Both the position numbers and the translations under genes were made by a program. The notes below the pieces were generated by a model. That model ran no database searches and was not told the DNA's origin. It was given only the letters and a program-made list of their open reading frames with translations. A stretch of 5,706 nucleotides of DNA from M30B19 sp041688615 (GTDB taxonomy: Bacteria; Planctomycetota; Planctomycetia; Pirellulales; Pirellulaceae): positions 1 to 5,706 of the forward strand of contig JBDNHU010000645.1 in assembly GCA_041688615.1 (NCBI GenBank). Reading direction: 5' to 3'. Of the stretch, positions 1-5,638 are shown piece by piece (positions within the stretch are counted from its first letter, which is position 1; every line of letters begins with the position of its first letter).

Positions 1-3
1 AGC

Positions 4-651
4 TTACCGACGCATCATTTGCCGTAATGCGACCATGACTTGATCTTGATCCAAAATCATCCAACTCAAACTTCCAACCATCAAGACCGCAGCGGTTACC
101 AAAAAGAGCGGTCCATAAAAATTAGCTTGACTGGGCACCGTTTGGCTTGCTTTTCCCAGTTCAATTTCCAACTCGCGCCATGCATTAAAATTCTGGCGAT
201 TGCCGCTGGAAACCAATTGTATTGTCCTCAACCAAGGATGGTTTTCAATATGAAAATGAATATTTCCCGTCGGTATCCTCACGTTGTCGCCCATCCACTG
301 GGGTTTTCCCATTTTGGTCAACACGTCAGTTAACACCGGACGCAATTGGTCATAACTAACGTTGTAGATCACCAATCCCGGGCGAACCAAAAGTGCGATC
401 ATCGAAGTGCATAAGCCGTAAAACGCCAGCAGCATTATCCAGACGAATGGCCCAAATCTAGCCACCGCTGTTTCGGGGAAGAATAACTCCATCGGGCCAA
501 TTACCACCAGTCCGGAAATGGCAACTCCCAAAATGGCAATGTCGCGGCCCACGGTTGTCACAAATGGCCGCCCTCTAAGGTTCAAAAAACCCAGCAGCAA
601 CAGGTAGACCGAAAGCGGCGTAACGATAATGCAAAAATGAAGCGGATTCAT
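4..651 (-). CDS. Hypothetical four-helix membrane protein
   Basis: I do not recognise this 215-residue protein. It has four hydrophobic stretches that should span the inner membrane: about residues 5-25, 36-57, 66-89 and 179-200. Between the third and fourth lies a soluble domain of roughly 90 residues (90-177), with the pieces VIYNVSYDQLRPVLTDVL and IHFHIENHPWLRTIQL, which look like a compact alpha/beta fold. No catalytic motif stands out. The tail is short and basic (RQMMRR). The frame is open up to a GTG at 714, which would add 21 residues. I prefer the ATG at 651 because it begins directly before the first membrane helix, and because the GTG lies inside a direct repeat (711-736) that is probably not coding. 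No strong ribosome binding site is visible at either start. The gene is separated by about 325 bp from its upstream neighbour on the same strand, so it is probably transcribed alone. Its reality is well supported by length and membrane topology; its function is unknown. Confidence 0.75.
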   Translation of the reverse strand: MNPLHFCIIVTPLSVYLLLLGFLNLRGRPFVTTVGRDIAILGVAISGLVVIGPMELFFPETAVARFGPFVWIMLLAFYGLCTSMIALLVRPGLVIYNVSYDQLRPVLTDVLTKMGKPQWMGDNVRIPTGNIHFHIENHPWLRTIQLVSSGNRQNFNAWRELEIELGKASQTVPSQANFYGPLFLVTAAVLMVGSLSWMILDQDQVMVALRQMMRR

Positions 652-976
652 GAAAACCAAACCATCAAAGATCCCTAAAGTCTCTACGCGAAAACACTGC
701 AACCCACAGGACACTAGGACGTGAACACTAGGACGTCAGCAATTCCGCCAATTTCAACAATGGCCCATCTGCAACCCGAGACACAATCCTAGAAAGCCGC
801 AAAATGCTACCGTTGGTGACCGTTCGTCGCAGATGTTTGCCCCAGTATGGTTGATTTGCTGCGAATTGGCTAGAACCGCCCAATTCAGTCCGATCTGACG
901 CCACCACTGCCACTGGATGCGTTCACAAAAGCGCAACAAAGACGGCTAATTCTGGATTTCTTTGCCTGCCGCGAAC
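652..976. other. Spacer without a convincing gene
   Basis: This stretch between two minus-strand genes should hold the promoter of the membrane protein gene to its left and the 3' end of the transcript of the HExxH gene to its right. I see no clear intrinsic terminator in it. Two overlapping minus-strand frames of 61 codons exist (728-913, 754-939), but they start on GTG and TTG without ribosome binding sites and resemble nothing I know. The only structured feature I see is the 12-bp direct repeat near 711-736. Confidence 0.6.
711..736. repeat. 12-bp direct repeat, two copies
   Basis: The sequence ACACTAGGACGT occurs at 711-722 and again at 725-736, a period of 14 bp with a two-base linker (GA). 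The copies are identical. On the minus strand the unit reads ACGTCCTAGTGT and lies about 60-85 bp upstream of the preferred ATG of the membrane protein gene, a position suitable for a regulator site or for a remnant of a dispersed intergenic repeat. The GTG within the left copy is the alternative start of that gene. Confidence 0.55.
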
Positions 977-1387
977 TCAAGGGGCCTTGGAATACGCTTC
1001 CACTTCAAAAGGATTGTCCAGGTAAGCGTTGCCGCCCGCCCACCAAATCCATCCGCTGCACAAAATGTAAGCCGGCAAAAAAAAGGGCCCCCAGCGTTCA
1101 TATTGCCTGACATGTACACGTTCATGATCCCCCGCGCTGTGCAGGTATTCATCGCTGACACCCAACACAGTATGCCCCAGCGTCATGGCCACCGCATTGA
1201 TTGGAAATCGCTTTAGAAACCAAGTGGTACCGCCACCCCAAAATTCAAAACAACCTTCACGAAACCGACAACGACCTCCTGAAACCAGACCCAGCAGTCC
1301 AATCAAGACCCCCAACATTGTGTTGGGAATCGTCCAGATGACCGCCAATGTTTTCATAAGACCCAACAGCAAAGATCCCCATTTCAT
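977..1387 (-). CDS. Small membrane protein with HExxH (HERVH) motif
   Basis: The protein has 136 residues from the ATG at 1387; a GTG directly before it would add one. Residues 4-36 are hydrophobic and contain one or two membrane segments. The second half carries DHERVHVRQYERWGPFFLPA (about 87-106), in which HERVH fits the HExxH zinc-binding motif of metallopeptidases. It is followed by a short hydrophobic segment (about 104-117) and then NPFEVEAY (125-132), whose Glu residues could supply a third metal ligand. I recall small bacterial proteins, including planctomycete ones, sharing this HERVHVRQYERWGP...PAY...NPFExEAY layout, but none with a proven function. Peptidase activity is therefore only an inference; the protein is short for a protease and may merely bind metal. 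An AGGA at 1398-1401 on the minus strand lies about 10 bases upstream of the ATG. The gene stands between the terminator of the TPR gene and a 325-bp spacer, so it is probably monocistronic and must have its promoter in the short gap or read through from upstream. Confidence 0.85.
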   Translation of the reverse strand: MKWGSLLLGLMKTLAVIWTIPNTMLGVLIGLLGLVSGGRCRFREGCFEFWGGGTTWFLKRFPINAVAMTLGHTVLGVSDEYLHSAGDHERVHVRQYERWGPFFLPAYILCSGWIWWAGGNAYLDNPFEVEAYSKAP

Positions 1388-1423
1388 CACATTTAATCCT
1401 GAAGAAAAACGGGCCAGGTTCCT

Positions 1424-1472
1424 AAAAAAATAGCTTGGCTTTCAAGAGCATTCGCTCTTGAGAACCAAGCTA
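1424..1472 (-). terminator. Strong intrinsic terminator of the TPR gene
   Basis: A hairpin at 1431-1472 pairs TAGCTTGG with CCAAGCTA and TCAAGAGC with GCTCTTGA. Three inner positions hold one A-C mismatch, one A-T pair and one G-T pair, and the loop is ATTC or its complement. Read on the minus strand it is followed at once by seven T residues (1424-1430), the classic layout of a Rho-independent terminator. It lies about 50 bases past the stop codon of the TPR gene. On the plus strand there is no T run after the hairpin, so it acts in one direction. Confidence 0.9.
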
Positions 1473-1519
1473 GATGTCATCTACCAAGAGTGCCATACCT
1501 TAATTAGGTTTCAACCGGT

Positions 1520-3403
1520 TTAAAAATCATCATCACTGTCGGATGATTTTTTGTCCTTGTCGTCCTTACCTAACTTTAGATCTTTGCCACTCTTCAAAGG
1601 AATGTCTTCCTTCTCTTCCAGTTCTCGCCATGGCTGGTCTTTTTTGTAGAACTCCAGTTCCTTCTTGATATCGTCCAAATTCTTTGACTTGGTTTCTTCA
1701 GCGCGCTTCAACGCTTTTTCAATCCACTGGCGCGCTTTATCAAAGTCACCAGCCTCCGCATACGAAGAAGCCAATGTCGATAAGATATGAGGCTGCTCAT
1801 ACTTCGTTAACTCGCATGACTTCAAAGCCAACTCTACAGCCCGTTTGCCATCTCGCAAATCATCCATCGGAGTCGTCGAAAGCACCCAAGCCAAATTGTT
1901 TAATGTTCCCGAATCTTCCGGATCACGGGCCAGTTCCTTTTCGTAGTCGGAAATCGCTTCCTTGTGCTTGCCGATCGCCAGATAGGCGTCCCCTCGCGAG
2001 CGAAGAATGCCTTCGATCTCAGGATCTTCTTCATACAGTTGGTCAAACAATTTCAATGCCAATCTTGGCCGATCCGATGCGTTGTACAAGTTCCCTAATT
2101 GCAATTTGAAGGTTGGATTGTCCGGCACGTTCTCTACCAACAATTGCAAATCAGTAATCGCTTCGTCAAACTTGTCCATGGAAGAAAGCGCAATGCTTCG
2201 CAACCAATAAGCCTGGGGAAGCCCGGGTGCCCGCTTCACCAAATCATCCGCTTCCTTGCTTGCATCTTCGTATCGTTCCAATTGCAGCAACGAAAGAATC
2301 TTTAGGTTGATTGCTTGCAGGTTATCCTTGTCTGATTTCAAGGCAACCTCCGCATTTTCTAAGGACTTTTCGTAGTCCTTTTTGCTAAAGTAAACCTGGG
2401 ACTTCAATAGGGTTGGACGAATATCGCCGGCTTTGGTCGGAAAGTCTTCCAATTGCTTCAATGCATCATCAAATCGATCGACCCGATTGAATACTTCAAT
2501 CAGCAACAGGCGACTATTGGCGTCTTCCTTGTCCAAATCTACCAATTTCTGGAAATCAGAAATCGCCTTGTCGTTTTCTTCCTTTAGGTAGAAGTAAAGT
2601 CCACGGGTCCGAAGCGCTTCAACGTTTTGGACGTCGACCTCGACCGCTTGATTCAAATCTTCCAAACGGTCTTCATCGTTTTCTGCATAACCTGCCCGCA
2701 CTAATAATGCTTCGGACAATTGCCGCTTATCATCCGCGGCTAGGTCAATCACCTTATCAATGGCTTCCATTCCCTGAGTGCGATCACCGTTTTCAAGAAC
2801 GTTTAGTTTTGCAATCAAGATCCAGGCTTCCACCAATTTGTCGTCGATTTTGACAGCCTGCTCCAACCGCTTTAGCGATTCGCGACGCAAAAACTGCCAT
2901 CGTCCATCTCGATTGGGAACCAAGATCCGAGTGCTCATTTGCCGCGAGTACTCCATCAAGGTGTCGAGCAACATTTTGCGGCAAAACTTCTCACTGTCCT
3001 TGTCTAAACCTTTTTCAAGGGCCGATTCGCACAACTGGACAACTTTGTCCAAATCGCGAAGCTGCTTTGCGGACACCTTCAGTTCGGTCGCCTTTTCGAA
3101 GTCTTCGGTTCCATCTTCCGAAGCGGACTTTTCGCCCTTGGCTTCATCTGCTTTTTCCTGCGTTTGATCCTGATACCCAGTCGCAGTCACCCAGGTCAGA
3201 CACGCCACTTTGGAACTGCAGGTAAAGTCCACAGGCGCAGACGCAGCCCTGGCTTGACCACCCTGCACAGCAAACGTACCTAACATACTTAACGCCACCA
3301 AAACGGTCTGGCCGCGAAAACCGAATATGCTGCCAGAACTAAAACCCTTGAGAAATCGATAGGACATCTCGTACAACCTTTCAACGACCCGGAAACAAAC
3401 CAT
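1520..3403 (-). CDS. Exported tetratricopeptide-repeat (TPR) protein
   Basis: The frame codes for 627 residues. A signal peptide is evident: a basic start, the hydrophobic core TVLVALSMLGTFAVQGG (33-49) and an ARAASA cleavage region (51-56), so the mature protein should be periplasmic or otherwise exported. A Lys/Glu-rich linker (about 78-105) follows, then degenerate TPR helix pairs from about 170 to 570. Clear units include EALRTRGLYFYLKEENDKAI (262-281), AYWLRSIALSSMDKFDEAIT (398-417) and ILRSRGDAYLAIGKHKEAIS (466-485). The last repeats (500-565) contain LNNLAWVLSTTP...LRDGKRAVELALKSCEL...TLASSYAEAGDFDKARQWIEKAL, a form I associate with planctomycete TPR proteins. The C-terminus is strongly charged and ends KKSSDSDDDF. 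TPRs bind other proteins, so a scaffold role is likely, but the partner is unknown. Met13 (ATG at 3367) is a good alternative start: AAGG lies 9 bases upstream and the signal peptide stays complete. A weak promoter candidate is TTGACT (3485-3490, minus strand) with TACTAC 18 bases further on. The gene ends at its own terminator. Confidence 0.93.
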   Translation of the reverse strand: MVCFRVVERLYEMSYRFLKGFSSGSIFGFRGQTVLVALSMLGTFAVQGGQARAASAPVDFTCSSKVACLTWVTATGYQDQTQEKADEAKGEKSASEDGTEDFEKATELKVSAKQLRDLDKVVQLCESALEKGLDKDSEKFCRKMLLDTLMEYSRQMSTRILVPNRDGRWQFLRRESLKRLEQAVKIDDKLVEAWILIAKLNVLENGDRTQGMEAIDKVIDLAADDKRQLSEALLVRAGYAENDEDRLEDLNQAVEVDVQNVEALRTRGLYFYLKEENDKAISDFQKLVDLDKEDANSRLLLIEVFNRVDRFDDALKQLEDFPTKAGDIRPTLLKSQVYFSKKDYEKSLENAEVALKSDKDNLQAINLKILSLLQLERYEDASKEADDLVKRAPGLPQAYWLRSIALSSMDKFDEAITDLQLLVENVPDNPTFKLQLGNLYNASDRPRLALKLFDQLYEEDPEIEGILRSRGDAYLAIGKHKEAISDYEKELARDPEDSGTLNNLAWVLSTTPMDDLRDGKRAVELALKSCELTKYEQPHILSTLASSYAEAGDFDKARQWIEKALKRAEETKSKNLDDIKKELEFYKKDQPWRELEEKEDIPLKSGKDLKLGKDDKDKKSSDSDDDF

Positions 3404-3988
3404 CTCTTGAAAATGTCAAAAGAAACGCTGTCCGAATTCCTTGTCTATGTTCAACTAAAAGTAGTAATTTACGTATGCAATCTCAGTCAAGCGACTAAGA
3501 ATCTGTTTCTTTCACCGACCGATTCAATCAACGGGCCGCTTGGATCAAGGATAGGTTCGATCGCCAAGGATCTCACTTCCCGATTGATTGCCGCAACCTG
3601 TTACGATGCCGATTGGTTTGGTCGGCGATAGTTTTGGGTGCCGGTGCTGGCTAACCCATGCTTGCCTACCTGAACCTCCGCTGGCGGTTGCTAGCAACCA
3701 CAATTTCCTGGGGCTGCCCCGCAATCCACGACCGGCGATTCTTCGCGTGCATGGTCGCTTGGACTTTCACCCAGCTGGCTCAACGATTGGCAATAGACGG
3801 TTCACTCGCTTGTGGACCGCGCCTCCATTGTAATCCTCCGGTGGACTGCCGGAAACACCAACGTTTACAGCGTTAGAGCCGCAGAAAGTATATGTTTTCA
3901 AATTCTCCGAAACTTTTTGGCAACAGTTTGGTTCAGAAAACCGACACCCAAAGTGCCAGAAAAATAACCTTAAGTCGCAGCAATGTAT

Positions 3989-4048
3989 TCCCGCCTGGTG
4001 GTGACAAAAAATGCGCGGGCGTTTGAACCTGTCACCATCGAGGCGGGA
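3989..4048. repeat. 60-bp interrupted inverted repeat
   Basis: TCCCGCCT (3989-3996) pairs with AGGCGGGA (4041-4048), and TGGTGAC (3999-4005) pairs with GTCACCA (4031-4037). The two stems are separated by a small internal loop of two against three bases. The terminal loop is about 25 bases (4006-4030). Fifteen pairs in two blocks are more than chance would readily give. It could be a structured RNA leader, a dyad operator or a remnant of a small inverted-repeat element. No T run follows on either strand, so it is not an intrinsic terminator. Confidence 0.6.
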
Positions 4049-4074
4049 TTCTTCACTCTCGTTTTGCTGGCAAA

Positions 4075-4093
4075 TTCGTACGAACTTCGCGAA
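4075..4093. promoter_or_regulatory. Paired palindromes TTCGTACGAA and TTCGCGAA
   Basis: Two perfect palindromes, TTCGTACGAA (4075-4084) and TTCGCGAA (4086-4093), share the TTCG/CGAA arms. Their centres are 10 bp apart, so they face the same side of the helix. That arrangement is typical of cooperative binding of a dimeric regulator. They lie about 300 bp upstream of the kinase start and far from the TPR start, so which gene they would control is open. No regulator is encoded in the window. Confidence 0.3.
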
Positions 4094-4100
4094 TCTCCGG

Positions 4101-4149
4101 CGTTATACAGCGATCTAAAGCGTATAGCGATCTAACAGCGAGCGATCAC
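4101..4149. repeat. Short AGCGATC direct repeats
   Basis: AGCGATCTAA occurs at 4109-4118 and 4126-4135, and a third partial copy AGCGATCA at 4141-4148. The first two are part of longer similar units (CGTTATACAGCGATCTAA and CGTATAGCGATCTAA). Spacings are 17 and 15 bp. The cluster lies directly before the 9-bp tandem array and may be either a set of binding sites or an older, decayed tandem repeat. Confidence 0.45.
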
Positions 4150-4175
4150 CCAGATTGGCGCCATCGTCTCGGCGG

Positions 4176-4263
4176 CCAAGCATTCCAAGCATTCCAAGCA
4201 TTCCAAGCATTCCAAGCATTCCAAGCATTCCAAGCATTCCAAGCATTCCAAGCATTCCAAGCA
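4176..4263. repeat. 9-bp tandem repeat (CATTCCAAG), nine perfect copies
   Basis: Nine identical copies of CATTCCAAG fill 4181-4261, flanked by a partial copy CCAAG (4176-4180) and by CA (4262-4263). The unit length is a multiple of three, so the array is open in several frames and would read Ile-Pro-Ser repeats on the plus strand or Asn-Ala-Trp repeats on the minus strand, but no supported gene contains it. Perfect identity of all copies suggests recent expansion by slippage, and copy number probably varies among strains. It ends about 130 bp upstream of the kinase start codon. Confidence 0.95.
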
Positions 4264-4394
4264 ATTGCGGCAACCAAGGCAGACGGACCATTTTGCCGGC
4301 ATTCGACTTCCATCAGAAAGATCGATTTGCTATCACCACATACCAAGAACCGTGATCAATCCGAGGGCAAAATTCGCAAACTCCTATAGCTGAA

Positions 4395-5504
4395 ATGCAC
4401 CAAAAACTAACACTTCATCGTCTTCAAGATTTGCTTGAACGATTTGCCGACCTGAACATCATCTTGGTCGGCGATTTTATTCTAAACCAGCAAATCATCG
4501 TTGACTCGCAACTTGCGGAATCGGTTCCGGAATCCGGCAAACAATCCCACCAAGTTGTAACCACTCGATACAGCCTGGGTGGTGCAGGCGCTGTCGCCAA
4601 AATTCTGCATTGCCTGGGCACTCCTTCTATCCGATTGTTCGGCGCTGTGGGTAGTGATGGTTACGGGTGGCAATTACTGAAGTTGCTTCAAGCCATTGGC
4701 TGCGACTTGCATGATCTAAACGTCGCTCCTTCTTGGTCAACACCGGCATCGATTATGCACATCGATTCCCAAGGTGAAGATGATTCTAAGTCGGTCGTGA
4801 ATCAACCCACACAATGTTTTGACGTAAGAATGAGGCATCCGCTGGGCGAATCCCACATAGCCAGCGCGTCGGCAAGGCTTGCCCGAGCGGTTCCCAATTG
4901 CGACTTGGTGATCGTGATGGACCAATTCTCCGAAGAAGACTCCGGCTATTTTTCTCCGAATTTCAGGAGGTTCCTGTCGGAACTTGCCGACTCCCACTTC
5001 AAGCAATCGTTTTGCGTAGATAGTCGACATTTTGTCGGACAATACACGCACATGAATGCCAAGATTAACGCAAACGACCTACTGGCAAATAATTCAAGGG
5101 GCACCCAGCAAGCCAATTCGGCCAAGGCCGCAGAAAAAGCGGAACGCCCAGACGGGGACAAGTCGTCGGTTCACGTCTACGAAGAACTACAAGCAGCAGC
5201 GATCAAGTTGCGCAGGCAATTATTGAAACCTGTATTGGTTTCTCTGGGCGAAAAAGGGATCCTGACATGCGACGGTTCCACTTCGGTAATCCCGCCACTG
5301 CCTCTGACACCTCCGATTGATCGGCTTGGTTCCAGCGAATGCATCACAGCGGTCGTTGCGGCAGCAATGGCAACCGGAGCTTCAGCAGTCGAGGCAGCGC
5401 AAGTGGCGATCCTGGCCTCGAATCTTGTGGTTCACCAATTGACGACGCCTGGTGCGATTTCAAAAATCGACTTGATCGAACGGTTCCAAACCATGAATCG
5501 CTAG
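4395..5504 (+). CDS. PfkB/ribokinase-superfamily protein with altered active site
   Basis: The 369-residue protein follows the PfkB carbohydrate kinase fold, closest in style to the kinase part of HldE/RfaE. Landmarks are IILVGDFIL (22-30), the GG motif in YSLGGAGAVAKILHCLG (59-75), FGAVGSDGYGWQLLKLLQ (82-99), a CVDSR strand (207-211) where this family has an Asp-containing strand, KINAND (223-228) where relatives have a KPN-like element, VLVSLGEKGIL (280-290), and a C-terminal helix pair (316-350). Key residues differ from the norm. The catalytic signature DxTGAGD is replaced by DRLGSSE (309-315), so the base Asp becomes Glu315. The Asp expected after GDxxL is Asn31. A polar Ala/Lys/Glu/Ser-rich insert (about 232-257) lies after the nucleotide-site strand. 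It could be a divergent sugar kinase or an inactive relative that binds ligand. The ATG at 4395 has no Shine-Dalgarno sequence; a TATAGC stands just before it (4385-4390). No terminator follows the stop codon, and the end of a group II intron converges on it 61 bases away. The substrate is unknown. Confidence 0.88.
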   Translation: MHQKLTLHRLQDLLERFADLNIILVGDFILNQQIIVDSQLAESVPESGKQSHQVVTTRYSLGGAGAVAKILHCLGTPSIRLFGAVGSDGYGWQLLKLLQAIGCDLHDLNVAPSWSTPASIMHIDSQGEDDSKSVVNQPTQCFDVRMRHPLGESHIASASARLARAVPNCDLVIVMDQFSEEDSGYFSPNFRRFLSELADSHFKQSFCVDSRHFVGQYTHMNAKINANDLLANNSRGTQQANSAKAAEKAERPDGDKSSVHVYEELQAAAIKLRRQLLKPVLVSLGEKGILTCDGSTSVIPPLPLTPPIDRLGSSECITAVVAAAMATGASAVEAAQVAILASNLVVHQLTTPGAISKIDLIERFQTMNR

Positions 5505-5565
5505 TCGGCACGGCCCGCCGGAGAGACTCTGTGTCAAGACTGGGCCATGACGATTGATAAAACAA

Positions 5566-5604
5566 ATCGCGGTAGGGACGGCTGTTGCCAGCCGCCCCCC
5601 GCAC
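5566..5604 (-). ncRNA. Group II intron domain VI with branch-point A
   Basis: On the minus strand the hairpin CGGCTG-GCAA-CAGCCG is closed by a GNRA tetraloop. It continues through four G-C or G-T pairs, a TA bulge, and five more pairs (TGCGG with CCGCG). The bulged A at 5574 is eight bases before the inferred end at 5566, the spacing expected of the lariat branch point, and the intron then ends in the usual A-pyrimidine (AT). Confidence 0.75.
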
Positions 5605-5605
5605 A

Positions 5606-5638
5606 GATCCGTACTTGAAGAATTACCTCATACGGCTC
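5606..5638 (-). ncRNA. Group II intron domain V
   Basis: On the minus strand GAGCCGTA pairs with TACGGATC to form the lower stem, with one G-A mismatch where most introns have a G-T pair. The AGC catalytic triad lies at the second to fourth base. A two-base AG bulge follows on the 3' side, and TGAGG pairs with TTCTTCA in an upper stem with a small loop. Size (33 bases) and order match bacterial domain V; the loop is not a clear GNRA tetraloop, so slight decay is possible. Confidence 0.75.

Larger units (their letters stand above)
3404..4394. other. Long divergent intergenic region rich in repeats
   Basis: This 991-bp stretch separates the minus-strand TPR gene from the plus-strand kinase gene and must contain both promoters. 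Short open frames exist on the plus strand (3407-3631, 3588-3833, 3658-3876, 4155-4355), but most begin at TTG, all lack a ribosome binding site, they overlap one another and none resembles a known protein. The left part (3404-3630) is AT-richer. The part from about 3630 to 3850 is GC-richer and holds a 14-bp palindrome, GGTTGCTAGCAACC (3686-3699), and a small GGGG-CTG-CCCC hairpin (3710-3720). From 3989 on come the larger inverted repeat, paired palindromes, AGCGATC repeats and the 9-bp tandem array listed separately. A weak plus-strand promoter candidate is TTTACA (3864-3869) with TATATG (3889-3894), but its 19-base spacing is poor. An undetected small RNA is possible. Confidence 0.6.

Noticed and set aside
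652..714. 21-residue N-terminal extension of the four-helix membrane protein
   Set aside because: The GTG start lies in a direct repeat, and the ATG at 651 begins right at the first membrane helix.
728..939. Two overlapping 61-codon minus-strand frames
   Set aside because: They start on GTG and TTG without ribosome binding sites, overlap in different frames, and show no recognisable domain.
962..1433. Plus-strand frames opposite the HERVH gene
   Set aside because: They are antisense to a gene with clear membrane and HExxH features and are Pro/Arg/Asn-rich shadows.
3407..3876. Three plus-strand short frames in the divergent spacer (74, 81 and 72 codons)
   Set aside because: Two of the three begin at TTG, none has a ribosome binding site, they overlap each other and show no recognisable protein features. 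A decayed gene cannot be excluded but nothing supports it.
4176..4263. Possible CRISPR array
   Set aside because: The units are 9 bp and directly abutting, with no spacers and no cas genes, so this is a simple tandem repeat.
4155..4355. Open frame through the 9-bp repeats, reading Ile-Pro-Ser repeats
   Set aside because: It starts at TTG with no ribosome binding site. The frame is open only because the repeat unit is a multiple of three, and the flanks do not look coding. The opposite strand is equally open (Asn-Ala-Trp repeats).
4362..4390. TATAGC (4385-4390) as the -10 box of a kinase promoter
   Set aside because: It lies only a few bases before the ATG, and no -35-like sequence is found at the proper distance, so a leaderless promoter cannot be supported from sequence alone.
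5551..5569. CGATT...AATCG hairpin after the kinase as a terminator
   Set aside because: The stem is only five A/T-rich pairs without a T run, and its right arm overlaps the intron boundary.
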